DNA of 64,000 bases from Nocardioides anomalus (GCF_011046535.1 NZ_CP049257.1:4836001-4900000), one strand, 5' to 3'. Numbered from the stretch's first letter, positions 8,796 to 16,979 are shown. The notes: generated by a model from the sequence alone, not told the origin. Numbers and translations are program-made.

Positions 8796-9437
8796 TCAGT
8801 GGGTCCCGTGCCGCTCGGCCCAGTCGACGAGCGGCCGGGTGGCGCGCCAGTCCTGCCGGACCAGGTCGAGCAGCTCCGCGGAGTGGATGACCGGCTCGAA
8901 GCCGATGTGGTGGCTGGCGATCAGCGACTTGTGGCGCAGCAGCTCGATGCGCGGGTGGTCGCGGTCGTAGCCGCGCGGCGTCGTCTTCAGCACCTCGCCG
9001 CCGACCTCGAAGCCCTTCTTCTCCAGCCGCGCGACGACCGCGGCCAGCTCCGCGCCGTAGGTGTCGTGCGCGATCGCCACCCGCAGGGCCGCCAGCCGCG
9101 GCGCCTCGGCCCGGTAGAAGCCGCCCCCGGTCCGCACGCCGCGGGGTGAGACCTCGACGTACCACCCGGTCGCGTCGGCGACCCGCACGAAGGCGCCCTG
9201 GTGGGTCTTGTACGGCGTCTTGTCCTTGGCGAAGCGCACGTCGCGGTAGGGCCGGAACACCTTGGCCTCGCCGAACTCCCGGGCCAGCGCACCGGTCAGC
9301 GCGACCATCGGCGCCTTCACGCACGTGTCGTAGACGTCCTTGTGCTTCTCCCAGAAGCTGCGGGTGTTGTCGACCTCGAGGTCGTCGTAGAAGTCGAGCG
9401 CCTCGGCGGGGAAGCCTGTGAACTGCGTGGACTCCAT
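8796..9437 (-). CDS. DUF2461 family protein
   Basis: 213 residues from the ATG at 9437. The start is chosen because family homology begins at FTGFPAEALDFYDDLE, and a longer frame would run into the tRNA gene. It has the DUF2461 features NTRSFWEKHK, RPYRDVRFAKDKTPYKTH and GGGFYRAEAP. The family is widespread and its biochemical function is unknown. It stands alone between the isomerase-like gene, with which it converges, and tRNA-Gly. Confidence 0.85.
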   Translation of the reverse strand: MESTQFTGFPAEALDFYDDLEVDNTRSFWEKHKDVYDTCVKAPMVALTGALAREFGEAKVFRPYRDVRFAKDKTPYKTHQGAFVRVADATGWYVEVSPRGVRTGGGFYRAEAPRLAALRVAIAHDTYGAELAAVVARLEKKGFEVGGEVLKTTPRGYDRDHPRIELLRHKSLIASHHIGFEPVIHSAELLDLVRQDWRATRPLVDWAERHGTH

Positions 9438-9515
9438 GGGGAGCGGACGACCAGCTTCCGACTCGTGAGATCGACGTGGGGGCAGGGTGTCGCGCTCGCG
9501 CGACCACGACGTGGG

Positions 9516-9591
9516 TGGAGCGGATGACGAGATTCGAACTCGCGACATCGACCTTGGGAAGGTCGCGCTCTACCAACTGAGCTACATCCGC
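9516..9591 (-). tRNA. tRNA-Gly (anticodon CCC)
   Basis: On the minus strand the acceptor GCGGATG pairs with CATCCGC. The D arm is GCTC..GAGC. The anticodon stem CGACC/GGTCG encloses the loop TTCCCAA, giving anticodon CCC (reads GGG). The T arm GCGAG/CTCGT encloses TTCGAAT (one G-T pair). The discriminator is T and the CCA end is encoded at 9516-9518. All cloverleaf elements are intact. Confidence 0.95.
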
Positions 9592-9672
9592 AGTGCCGGT
9601 GGACCGGCGCGGGAATGCTACCCCAGCCGCGCGGGCCGCCGCCCATCTGCCGGTCGGGCTGATCCGTGACCG

Positions 9673-9848
9673 GTGCGCACGGTGGGCGGCCTGACCGTGC
9701 TGCCGGACGCGACGGTCGACGACGTCGAGCGGATGTGGTCGGACCTGGCGCACCACGTCGACGAGCGCGTGGTCACCGACGGCGACCTCATCACGGCCAG
9801 CCGCTCGGCGCCGCGCTCGGGTCGCCGCAGATGGAGTCGGACGACTAG
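9673..9848 (+). pseudogene. Possible gene remnant with DJ-1/PfpI-like tail and a duplicated hut segment
   Basis: A short open stretch begins at a GTG (9673) and stays open to about 9891, but loses sensible protein character near 9830 and runs into the opposite-strand gene. HVDERVVTDGDLITAS resembles the C-terminal strand of DJ-1/PfpI proteins. The stretch DDVERMWSDLA is encoded by 38 bases (9714-9751) that match 37 of 38 bases at the start of the M20 gene at 59.8 kb. It looks like a decayed or chimeric fragment; I assign no function. Confidence 0.3.
9714..9751 (+). repeat. 38-bp near-exact copy of the M20 amidohydrolase start (copy 1)
   Basis: It differs from 59823-59860 by one base (G for T) and is read in the same frame, giving DDVERMWSDLA here and DDFERMWSDLA there. 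The flanks are unrelated. A copy-and-paste of the 5' end of the 59.8-kb gene into this remnant is the simplest reading. Confidence 0.6.
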
Positions 9849-10297
9849 CCGCCGAAGAGCCGCTTCCACCAGGGCTTGCGGGGCTCGGTGATGTCGCCGG
9901 GCGTGGTCGGCACGCCGTTGAGCATCACCTGACCGGGCTGGAGCGGCGGCGCCGGCGTGCCTGTGGCCGGCGTGGCCGGGGCGGCCGGGGCGGCGCCGGG
10001 AGCCGGCGGCGGGGCCGCGACCGAGCCGGGCTGGGCGAGGCCGAGGGTCTTCTGGAGCAGCTCCTGGACCTCGGGCGGCAGCTGGCCCAGCGAGCTCACG
10101 GGCTGGCCGTCGACGGAGACGGAGGTGAAGGTCTGGGCCTGGCCGGCCAGCTGCGAGAGCCCGGAGAGGTTGCCCTCGAGCATGTCCGGCACGCCGTTGT
10201 GGTCGGTGTCGGGGAGCGTGGCGGCGAGCTGGGTGCGCACGGCCTCGGGGACGTCCTCCCAGCGGGTGTAGCTCTGCCCGTTGACGATGATCTGCAC
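9845..10297 (-). CDS. Hypothetical protein with calcium-type DxDxNGxxD motif and Pro/Ala linker
   Basis: 150 residues, function not recognised. The N-terminus is a compact segment [33 protein letters not shown] follows near residue 30; this looks like a thrombospondin-3/EF-hand-like calcium loop or a dockerin-like loop. A Pro/Ala-rich flexible region spans residues ~92-122. The protein ends in the basic-aromatic tail [10 protein letters not shown], which could touch the membrane. There is no signal peptide. It is divergent from dcd, 74 bp away. Confidence 0.65.
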   Translation of the reverse strand: MQIIVNGQSYTRWEDVPEAVRTQLAATLPDTDHNGVPDMLEGNLSGLSQLAGQAQTFTSVSVDGQPVSSLGQLPPEVQELLQKTLGLAQPGSVAAPPPAPGAAPAAPATPATGTPAPPLQPGQVMLNGVPTTPGDITEPRKPWWKRLFGG

Positions 10298-10371
10298 GGT
10301 GCGCCTCGCTTGGCGATCGCGGGCCGCTCGGCCCGGTTCGGCCGCAGCCTAGCCCCGGTAGGTTGTCCGGC

Positions 10372-10962
10372 GTGCTGCTCTCCGACCGCGACATCCTGGC
10401 CGAGATCGACGCCGGCCGGATCGTGATGGACCCCTGGGACCCGGCGATGCTCCAGCCCAGCTCGATCGACGTGCGGCTGGACCGCTACTTCCGGGTCTTC
10501 GAGAACCACAAGTACCCCCACATCGACCCCGCCGCCGACCAGTCCGAGCTCACCCGTGAGGTGGCGCCCGAGGGCGACGAGCCGTTCATCCTGCACCCGG
10601 GGGAGTTCGCGCTCGGCTCGACGTACGAGGTGGTCTCGCTGCCCGACGACATCGCCAGCCGGGTCGAGGGCAAGTCCTCGCTGGGCCGCCTCGGACTGCT
10701 CACCCACGCCACCGCGGGCTTCGTGGACCCGGGCTTCTCGGGCCACGTGACACTCGAGCTGGCCAACGTGGCCACGCTGCCGATCAAGCTCTACCCCGGG
10801 ATGAAGATCGGCCAGTTCTGCTTCTTCCGGCTCAGCTCGCCGTCGCAGCACCCCTACGGCTCGGAGAAGTACGGCTCGCGCTACCAGGGTCAGCGCGGGC
10901 CGACGCCGTCGCGGTCCTTCCAGAACTTCCACCGCACCGAGATCGGTCCGAAGGAAGGTTAG
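10372..10962 (+). CDS. dcd: dCTP deaminase, probably bifunctional (dUMP-forming)
   Basis: 196 residues. The GTG at 10372 is chosen because it gives the family N-terminus MLLSDRDI; a TTG nine bases upstream is less likely. It has the family motifs [47 protein letters not shown] and a C-terminal [12 protein letters not shown]. It closely resembles M. tuberculosis Dcd, which both deaminates dCTP and hydrolyses dUTP to dUMP for thymidylate synthesis. A TAGGTT -10 element ends 7 bp before the GTG, so the transcript is probably leaderless. Its stop lies inside the IdeR-like box of the next gene. Confidence 0.95.
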   Translation: MLLSDRDILAEIDAGRIVMDPWDPAMLQPSSIDVRLDRYFRVFENHKYPHIDPAADQSELTREVAPEGDEPFILHPGEFALGSTYEVVSLPDDIASRVEGKSSLGRLGLLTHATAGFVDPGFSGHVTLELANVATLPIKLYPGMKIGQFCFFRLSSPSQHPYGSEKYGSRYQGQRGPTPSRSFQNFHRTEIGPKEG

Positions 10963-10972
10963 GCTACCCTTC
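10954..10972 (+). promoter_or_regulatory. IdeR/DtxR-like iron box
   Basis: GAAGGTTAGGCTACCCTTC matches 14 of 19 positions of the IdeR/DtxR consensus TTAGGTTAGGCTAACCTAA, including the central GGTTAGGCTA. It ends 5 bp before the GTG of the siderophore-interacting protein and covers a TAGGCT -10 candidate. Iron-bound IdeR would therefore repress the gene when iron is plentiful. Confidence 0.75.
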
Positions 10973-10977
10973 CTCCC

Positions 10978-11931
10978 GTGACCACCGCGGAGCAGGCGAC
11001 GCCCACGATGATCCTCGACCAGGTCGAGGTGGCCTCGGTGGAGCGGCTGTCCCCCAGCTTCGCGCGCTTCGAGCTCGCGGGGCCGGCGCTGGCCGACCTC
11101 GGCTGCGAGCAGCCGTCCTGGGACCAGCGCATCAAGCTGGTCTTCCCGGGCTCGACCGGGCGGCTGCCCGACCTGGACGGTGCCGACGAGTCGTGGTGGG
11201 ACCGCTGGCTGGAGCAGCCGGAGGCCGAGCGCGGCCACATGCGCACCTACACCGTGCGCACCGTCCGCGGCTCCGGCGCCGAGCGCCGGCTGGTCGTCGA
11301 CATCGTGCTCCACCCCGAGGGCGACGGCGTCGACCTCGGCCCCGGCTGCGCGTGGGCGGCCCGGGCCGCGGCGGGCGACCGGCTGGTGGCCATCGCGCCG
11401 CGGCGCGGCCACGACTTCGGGGGCATCGAGTTCGCCCCCGGCGCGGCCCGCGAGCTGCTGCTGGTCGCCGACGAGACCGCGGTGCCGGCCGTGTGCAGCA
11501 TCCTCGAGGGCCTCGACCGCGACGCCCGCGGCCTCGCGGTGCTGGAGGTGCCGCACGCCGCGGACGCCGAGGCCCTGGCCGCCGCGCAGACCGCGCCTGC
11601 CGGCGTGCGGGTGGTGTGGCGCCCGCGCGACGGCGCCGCGCTCGGCAGCCTGCTCGAGCAGGAGGTGCGCCGTCACCTCGGGCTCGGCGGAGGCCACGTC
11701 GAGGTCGACGACAGCGAGGTCGACCCGGACCTGTGGGAGACCCCGGCCTACTCGTCCTCCGGCGAGCCCGTGGCGGCGCCCGGTGAGGTGGAGGGGCTCT
11801 ACGCCTGGATCGCGGGTGAGTCCAAGGTGGTCACCGGGCTGCGCCGGGTCCTGGTCAACGAGGCCGGGCTCGACCGGCGCCAGGTCGCCTTCATGGGCTA
11901 CTGGCGGCGCGGGGTGTCGATGCGCGGCTGA
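10978..11931 (+). CDS. Siderophore-interacting protein (FAD-dependent ferric reductase, ViuB type)
   Basis: 317 residues. The N-terminal FAD-binding barrel holds the flavin motif RTYTVRTVR near residue 84. A C-terminal NAD(P)H-binding SIP domain has VADETAVPAV, GLYAWIAGESKVV and the terminal GYWRRG typical of the family. Such enzymes release iron from ferric siderophores in the cytoplasm by reduction. The IdeR-like box over its promoter supports iron regulation. The start is GTG at 10978. No siderophore uptake genes are adjacent. Confidence 0.9.
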   Translation: MTTAEQATPTMILDQVEVASVERLSPSFARFELAGPALADLGCEQPSWDQRIKLVFPGSTGRLPDLDGADESWWDRWLEQPEAERGHMRTYTVRTVRGSGAERRLVVDIVLHPEGDGVDLGPGCAWAARAAAGDRLVAIAPRRGHDFGGIEFAPGAARELLLVADETAVPAVCSILEGLDRDARGLAVLEVPHAADAEALAAAQTAPAGVRVVWRPRDGAALGSLLEQEVRRHLGLGGGHVEVDDSEVDPDLWETPAYSSSGEPVAAPGEVEGLYAWIAGESKVVTGLRRVLVNEAGLDRRQVAFMGYWRRGVSMRG

Positions 11932-11956
11932 GCGAGCCCCGGGCCTGGGCGCGGCG

Positions 11957-12100
11957 TCAGTTGTCGACGCGGTCGGCGACCTTGCGCAGCCGCTCGGCGA
12001 GCCGGTGGCGCCGGTTGGTGGCCGGCATCCGGGGGGCGGAGGCGCGGGCGACCCGCTCCTGGATCTGGTGCCGTGCCTGCATCTCGATCAACGTGCTCAT
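11957..12100 (-). CDS. Small basic protein (47 residues), last gene of the DUF4097 operon
   Basis: It starts at ATG 12100 with a GAGGAG ribosome site eight bases upstream, and its start overlaps the stop of the preceding small gene. The product is helical, basic and soluble (MSTLIEMQARHQIQERVARA, ending RLRKVADRVDN), with no transmembrane segment. The alternating Arg/Glu pattern suggests an amphipathic helix. No family recognised. It resembles in size and charge the 45-residue protein at 63.5 kb, but I see no clear homology. Real by context and ribosome site, not by homology. Confidence 0.55.
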   Translation of the reverse strand: MSTLIEMQARHQIQERVARASAPRMPATNRRHRLAERLRKVADRVDN

Positions 12101-12234
12101 GGCCGTGCTCCTCGTCTGGTCGTGGGTTCAGTCTTGCTGCGACCACCGACAGTCCGCTTGACCGTGGTGGCGGTCCTGGCGATGCCCAGGGGACGCGCGT
12201 GGGTGGTGTGCCAGCGGGTGGCGAGGACGCTCAT
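12097..12234 (-). CDS. Small basic protein (45 residues) in the DUF4097 operon
   Basis: It starts at ATG 12234, four bases after the DUF4097 stop, and ends in an ATGA overlap with the next small gene. Tight coupling on both sides is the main support. The product is rich in Arg and Thr (MSVLATRWHTTHARPLGIAR) with no membrane segment. Its ribosome site is weak (GAGG about 12 bases upstream), consistent with translational coupling. Function unknown. Confidence 0.5.
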   Translation of the reverse strand: MSVLATRWHTTHARPLGIARTATTVKRTVGGRSKTEPTTRRGARP

Positions 12235-12238
12235 CGGC

Positions 12239-13057
12239 TCAGGCCTCGGACAGCACGATGTCGCCGCTGACGCTCTTGGCCCGGACCTCGATGTGGTCCT
12301 GGCCGTCCTGGGGCTGGCCGGCGCCCTGCAGGTCCGAGCGGATGGCGCCGGTGACGGTGGTGACGTCGGTCCACACGGGGACGCCGGCCTGGACGCCGAT
12401 GGCGACGTCGCCGGAGGCGTTCTTGACCTGGACCCGGCCGCGGTGGACCCGGCCGATGCGGACGTCGCCGCTGCCGCTGGTGAACGAGGTGTCGCCGTGC
12501 GTCTCGCGCAGGCTGAGGTCGCCGCTGCCGGTCTTGACCGTGGCCTGACCGCGGGCCGTGTCGATGCTGACGTCGCCCGAGCCGGTGGAGACGGAGGCGT
12601 CGCCGCCGACCTGGTGGAGCTCGACGTCCCCGGAACCGCTCTTGACCTTGAGGTCGCCGCGCACGTCGTCGACCTTGACGTCGCCCGAGCCCGTCTCGAC
12701 CACCAGGTGACCCTCGACGGCGTCGACGGTGCAGTCACCGGAGCCGCTGCGCAGCTGGGCGTGCCCGGCCCGGCCCTCGAGCTGGATGTCCGCACTGCCG
12801 GTGCGGACCGCGGGGAAGCTGTGCTCGGGCACCACGACCTCGACGCGCAGCGCGTTGTCGCCGAAGATCCGGCCCCGACCGGGCTCGGTGACGCTGATGG
12901 TGTCGCCGCGCTGCTCCACCACCACGTCGTCGGCGTGCTTGCCCTCGACGCGGACGGTGCTCTCGGTGGTGTCGAGGCAGGACACGTGGACGTTGCCCTT
13001 GCTGATCTCCACGGAGAGGTTCACGGGGCTGTGGGTCTCGAAGCGGTACTCCGGCAT
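12239..13057 (-). CDS. DUF4097-family beta-strand repeat protein
   Basis: 272 residues of regularly spaced repeats, each about 19-20 residues and marked by SGSGDV/TGSGDV or close variants (around 8 copies from residue ~100 onward). This gives a right-handed beta-helix-like fold of the DUF4097/DUF4098 (LiaG-like) type. There is no signal peptide or membrane segment, so it is probably cytoplasmic. It is second in an operon behind an RHH/HicB-like gene, an arrangement also known in other actinobacteria. Its function is not known; a scaffold or cell-envelope stress role is only a guess. Confidence 0.88.
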   Translation of the reverse strand: MPEYRFETHSPVNLSVEISKGNVHVSCLDTTESTVRVEGKHADDVVVEQRGDTISVTEPGRGRIFGDNALRVEVVVPEHSFPAVRTGSADIQLEGRAGHAQLRSGSGDCTVDAVEGHLVVETGSGDVKVDDVRGDLKVKSGSGDVELHQVGGDASVSTGSGDVSIDTARGQATVKTGSGDLSLRETHGDTSFTSGSGDVRIGRVHRGRVQVKNASGDVAIGVQAGVPVWTDVTTVTGAIRSDLQGAGQPQDGQDHIEVRAKSVSGDIVLSEA

Positions 13058-13162
13058 GGCTGGGCTCCTGAACTCTGAGGTGTCGTGAGGGTGTGCTCGT
13101 CGGCCGGGCCGGCGGGTGCGCCGGTCCGTGGTGCTGAGTGGTGCTGAGGGTGGGGCTGGGGC

Positions 13163-13724
13163 CTAGACCCAGCCGGTCATCCGTCGGTTGCGCTTGCCGC
13201 CGCCGAAGGGCCCCTGGCCCCCGAACGGGTCGTGGCCGCCCATGAACGGCAGGCTGGACAGGTCGATGTCGACGTTGATGGCGCCCTCGCGGGTCGCGGC
13301 GCGCACGACGTTGACCAGCCAGGTGTTGAGGGAGTGACCGGACCGGGAGGCGAAGTCCTCGGCCTTGGCCTTGACCGACTCCGGCAGGCGCAGGGTGATC
13401 CGGGCGACGCCGCCGTCCTCCTCGTCCTCGACGCCGGGGGGCGGCGGGGGGTGTGGGCGGCGCGGGCGGGGCCGGGGGCCCGGCCGGTGCGTCGACGACG
13501 AAGGCCAGCTCGCGCCCGTCGAGGCGGACGTCGACGCCGCCCGCGGGCATCTCGGCGGTGATCTCGGCGGCCGCCTGGGAGATGGCCTCCATCAGGGCGA
13601 GTCGGGCGGCGGGGTCGAGGGCGTAGCTGAGCCGCTCGGCGGCGGCGTGCGCCTCCGGTCCGGCGGCCTCGGCGGCCGCGAGGAGATCGCGACGGAGGCT
13701 GTCGACGTACGGCGTGATGTCCAT
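13163..13724 (-). pseudogene. RHH/HicB-like DNA-binding protein gene with an apparent frameshift
   Basis: It starts at ATG 13724 (MDITPYVDSLRRDLLAA) and reads coherently to a Pro-rich linker (PAGPPAPPAPPTPP). The frame then breaks at one of two six-G runs (plus strand 13436-13441 and 13446-13451). Removing one base restores VEDEEDGGVARITLRLPESV. The restored C-terminus has a ribbon-helix-helix segment (ITLRLPESVKAKAEDFASRS..LNTWLVNVVRAAT) and a Gly-rich tail ending at 13163. No start codon is available to express the C-terminal half as a separate long product. Restored length is about 186 residues. It probably regulates its own operon. Confidence 0.7.
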
Positions 13725-13734
13725 GCGCACCACA

Positions 13735-13798
13735 GTGACACCATCGTGACGTCACGTCAAGCCCCTGGTGATGTCACCCGGTGCGGAGGTGGTGTCAC
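13735..13798. promoter_or_regulatory. Cluster of GTGAC/GTCAC operator-like sites
   Basis: Four related sites lie in the 163-bp gap between the RHH gene and the symporter gene: GTGACACCA (13735-13743), a perfect palindrome GTGACGTCAC (13746-13755), GGTGATGTCACC (13767-13778, inverted repeat around 2 bp) and TGGTGTCAC (13790-13798). The first and last are exact inverse copies. Repeated half-sites suit cooperative binding by an RHH-type regulator. Confidence 0.55.
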
Positions 13799-13887
13799 GA
13801 GAGCGTCAGGAGCGGAAGGTTTGCCTGACGAGGGGGGAGGGAACCGCCCCCGGTGGCTCTCTCGGGCCCGGACCAGAAAGGACGCCG

Positions 13888-15648
13888 ATGTCCGCAGCCG
13901 CAGTGGCCTCGCAGGTCACGGTCATGGCCGACACCATCATCGACGCGAAGCCCGTCGACTACGTGATCGTCTTCCTCTACTTCGCCGTCGTCCTGGGGAT
14001 CGGGGTCCTGGCCCGGCGCCAGGTCTCGGACTCCGTGGACTTCTTCCTGTCCGGCCGCTCGCTGCCCGCGTGGGTCACCGGCCTCGCCTTCATCTCCGCC
14101 AACCTGGGCGCGGTCGAGATCATGGGCATGTCGGCCAACGGCGCCCAGTTCGGCCTGCCGGCCGTGCACTACTTCTGGGTCGGCGCCATCCCGGCCATGC
14201 TGTTCCTCGGCGTGGTGATGATGCCGTTCTACTACGGCTCCAAGGTCCGCTCGGTCCCCGAGTTCATGCGCCGCCGGTTCGGCACCGGCGCGCACCTGGT
14301 CAACGCCATCTCGTTCGCGGTCGCCCAGCTGCTCATCGCCGGTGTGAACCTCTACCTGCTCGGCTCGATCATCCACGCGCTGCTCGGCTGGCCGCTGTGG
14401 GTGGCGCTCATCATCGCCGCGGCGATCGTGCTCTCCTACATCACCCTCGGCGGACTGAGCGCCGCGATCTACAACGAGGTGCTGCAGTTCTTCGTCATCG
14501 TCGCCTCGCTCGCGCCGCTGACCCTGCTCGGCCTGCACCGCGTCGGCGGCTGGGACGGCCTGACCGACAAGATCTCCCAGGCCGCCGCCGACGACAAGTC
14601 CGGCGGCCTCAGTGCCGGCGACCAGCTGAACTCCTGGCCGGGCAACGCGCTGAGCGGCTTCTCCTCCGACTTCTGGTCGGTCGTCGGCATCGTGTTCGGC
14701 CTCGGCTTCGTGCTGTCCTTCGGCTACTGGACGACCAACTTCGTCGAGGTCCAGCGCGCGATGGCGTCGAACTCGATCTCCTCGGCCCGCAAGACGCCGA
14801 TCATCGGCGCCTTCCCGAAGATGTTCGTCCCCTTCATCACCATCATCCCCGGCATGATCGCCGCGGTCCTCGTCACCGAGATCGCCAAGACCAAGGCGGG
14901 GGACACGGTCTCGGGAGGGGCGTCGGGAGACGTGAAGTTCAACGACTCCCTGCTCTACCTGATGCGTGACGTCTTGCCCAACGGGCTGCTCGGTGTCGCG
15001 ATCACCGGGCTCCTGGCCGCGTTCATGGCGGGCATGGCGGCCAACATCTCGGCGTTCAACACCGTCTTGAGCTACGACCTGTGGGAGACCTACGTCGTCA
15101 AGGACCGGCCCGACGACTACTACCTGCGCGTCGGTCGGTGGGCGACCCTGGCCGCGACCATCGTGGCGATCTTCACCGCCAGCCTGGCGTCCAGCTTCTC
15201 CAACATCATGGACTACCTGCAGACGCTGTTCGGCTTCTTCAACGCACCGCTGTTCGCGACGTTCATCCTCGGCATGTTCTGGAAGCGGATGACCCCGGCG
15301 GCCGGCTGGATCGGCCTGGCGTCGGGCACCATCGCCGCCGTCATCACCGCGATCCTGTGCGACGGCACCCTGGGCGGGCTCAGCGTCGGTGTGATCCCGC
15401 TCAGCGGGCAGGGCGCGTCGTTCCTCGCCGCGTCGGTGGCCTTCATCGTCGACATCGCGCTGAGCGTGGCGATCTCGCTGGTGACCCGACCCAAACCGGT
15501 CGAGGAGCTCAAGGGTCTGGTCTACTCCGAGACCCCACGCGAGGACCTGGTGGACGCCGACGAGGCGACGTACCCGTGGTACCGCCGAACCATCCCGCTG
15601 GCCAGCATCGCGTTGGTCCTGGTCATCATCCTGAACGTGGCGTTCTGA
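13888..15648 (+). CDS. Sodium:solute symporter (SSS family)
   Basis: 586 residues from ATG 13888, which has an AGAAAGGA ribosome site; the frame extends upstream but with unlikely residues. About 13-14 membrane segments are visible. SSS-family marks include FFLSGRSLPAWVTGLAFISANLGAVE in the first repeat and TGLLAAFMAGMAANISAFNTV further on. It resembles SGLT-like sugar/solute:Na+ symporters. The substrate is unknown. A small membrane protein gene follows after 10 bases and is probably co-translated. Confidence 0.9.
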   Translation: MSAAAVASQVTVMADTIIDAKPVDYVIVFLYFAVVLGIGVLARRQVSDSVDFFLSGRSLPAWVTGLAFISANLGAVEIMGMSANGAQFGLPAVHYFWVGAIPAMLFLGVVMMPFYYGSKVRSVPEFMRRRFGTGAHLVNAISFAVAQLLIAGVNLYLLGSIIHALLGWPLWVALIIAAAIVLSYITLGGLSAAIYNEVLQFFVIVASLAPLTLLGLHRVGGWDGLTDKISQAAADDKSGGLSAGDQLNSWPGNALSGFSSDFWSVVGIVFGLGFVLSFGYWTTNFVEVQRAMASNSISSARKTPIIGAFPKMFVPFITIIPGMIAAVLVTEIAKTKAGDTVSGGASGDVKFNDSLLYLMRDVLPNGLLGVAITGLLAAFMAGMAANISAFNTVLSYDLWETYVVKDRPDDYYLRVGRWATLAATIVAIFTASLASSFSNIMDYLQTLFGFFNAPLFATFILGMFWKRMTPAAGWIGLASGTIAAVITAILCDGTLGGLSVGVIPLSGQGASFLAASVAFIVDIALSVAISLVTRPKPVEELKGLVYSETPREDLVDADEATYPWYRRTIPLASIALVLVIILNVAF

Positions 15649-15658
15649 GGAGCCTGAG

Positions 15659-15949
15659 ATGAGTGACAAGACTGCTTCCGGGTCCGGCGGCCACACCGCC
15701 GGCGCGCTCGACATCCGCAACATCATCGGCGGCCTGCTCGCCGTGTACGGCGTGATCCTGGTCGTGCTCGGCCTGTTCTTCGAGACCAGCACCGACGACC
15801 AGAAGACCGGTGACGTCAACGCCAACCTCTGGGCCGGCTTGGCCCTCGTGGTCGTGGGCGGGGCGTTCCTGGCCTGGGCGCTGCTGCGGCCGATCGTGGT
15901 GCCCGAGCACGTCGAGGCGGCCGACGAGGGACGCCCGGCCGGGCACTGA
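15659..15949 (+). CDS. Small two-helix membrane protein partner of the symporter
   Basis: 96 residues. A polar N-terminus is followed by two membrane segments (about residues 23-43 and 60-78, separated by ETSTDDQKTGDVNANLW). It starts 10 bases after the symporter stop with GAGGAGCC as ribosome site. No named family is recognised. The tight linkage suggests an accessory subunit for symporter stability or regulation; this is inference. The C-terminus is acidic and cytoplasmic or external. Confidence 0.7.
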   Translation: MSDKTASGSGGHTAGALDIRNIIGGLLAVYGVILVVLGLFFETSTDDQKTGDVNANLWAGLALVVVGGAFLAWALLRPIVVPEHVEAADEGRPAGH

Positions 15950-15950
15950 C

Positions 15951-16922
15951 CTACTCGCCGGCCGGCGACGCCTCGCGCAGCCGGCCGGCCGGCTTGATGA
16001 GCGCGTCCTTGGGCGTGTAGACGACCACGCCGTCGATGGCGCCCGCGCTGTCGCGGTAGAGGTCGACGGTGAGCGGGCACGTGCTCTCGTCGCCGTCCGC
16101 GCGGGCGTCCACCTGCAGTCGCAGCACCCGCCGGTCACCGGTGCCGTCGGGCTTGGGCACTCCGCACAGGTCGCTGGGCAGCACCCCGTCCTCGACCGCG
16201 AGGCGCGGCATCCCCGACGTCGTCGGCGCCCGGCCGGCCGCCGACCGCGCGATCCGGTCCATCACCCCGCCCCACCGCTCCCGCGAGACCGCCGCCACCT
16301 GGTCGATGCGGTAGGGGTCCTGCTGGTCCACCACCACCGTCACCGTCTGCGTGAACGTCGGCGCCGGCCCCTCGCCCCGGGCGAAGGCCAGGAACTGCCA
16401 CGCCACCGCCCGGTCCGCGAACCCCTCGTCACAGCCGACCCCGGACGGCACCGCCGTCCGCACCGTCACCGTCTGGCCCTTGCGCGCCAGCGCCCCCGCC
16501 GGCGGGTCCGAGCTCAGCACCAGCCCACTCGGCTCACACGCCCGCGCCGGCCGCAGCACCACGTCGTACCCCTGGCCCTCCAGCAGCGCCTGCGCCTGGT
16601 CGCCGTGCAGCGCGAACAACGACGGCAGCGCCTTCGGCGGCGGCCGCCAGCTCAGGGCCAGACCGACCGCGACGGCCAGCGCCACCAGCCCCAGGGCCAC
16701 GAACGGCCCCGTCCGCGCCCGCCGGTCCGGCGTCCCGCTGATCGCGCGGTCCAGCGCCGCGTGCACCAGCGGGTCCGGGTCCTCGGCCCGGCGGATCGCC
16801 TTCTTGTTCTGCAGCAGCACGTGGTCGACGTACGTCCCCGCCTCGCCGTCGGCCACCCCGAGCAGCACGGCGTGCTCGATCAGCCGCCCGTAGCGGGCCG
16901 CGACGTACGCGTCGAAATCCAC
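15951..16922 (-). CDS. PASTA-domain single-pass membrane protein
   Basis: 323 residues when started at GTG 16922 behind GGAGG, better than a GTG four codons upstream with no ribosome site. Residues ~1-60 form a soluble helical head (DFDAYVAARYGRLIEHAVLLG), similar in style to the N-terminus of ECF sigma-like proteins. One membrane segment lies at about 76-94. An external PASTA-like domain follows (ALLEGQGYDVVLRP..SSDPPAGALARKGQTVTVR). PASTA domains bind peptidoglycan fragments. A Cys-containing extracellular C-terminal domain completes it. It is convergent with the symporter operon. Exact role unknown. Confidence 0.7.
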   Translation of the reverse strand: MDFDAYVAARYGRLIEHAVLLGVADGEAGTYVDHVLLQNKKAIRRAEDPDPLVHAALDRAISGTPDRRARTGPFVALGLVALAVAVGLALSWRPPPKALPSLFALHGDQAQALLEGQGYDVVLRPARACEPSGLVLSSDPPAGALARKGQTVTVRTAVPSGVGCDEGFADRAVAWQFLAFARGEGPAPTFTQTVTVVVDQQDPYRIDQVAAVSRERWGGVMDRIARSAAGRAPTTSGMPRLAVEDGVLPSDLCGVPKPDGTGDRRVLRLQVDARADGDESTCPLTVDLYRDSAGAIDGVVVYTPKDALIKPAGRLREASPAGE

Positions 16923-16979
16923 GAGACCTCCCACACCACGGTACGTCCGTGGGGTGAGAGGTCCCGGGCTGTCGGGCGA

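Noticed and set aside
9666..9848. A 60-codon frame starting at GTG 9666
   Set aside because: It is in a different frame from the DJ-1-like remnant, Arg/Ala/Gly-rich, and has no ribosome site or recognisable motif.
13146..13446. Independent small gene for the RHH C-terminal half
   Set aside because: The frame has no ATG, GTG or TTG before the RHH motif; the only internal start would give about 40 residues lacking the DNA-binding strand.
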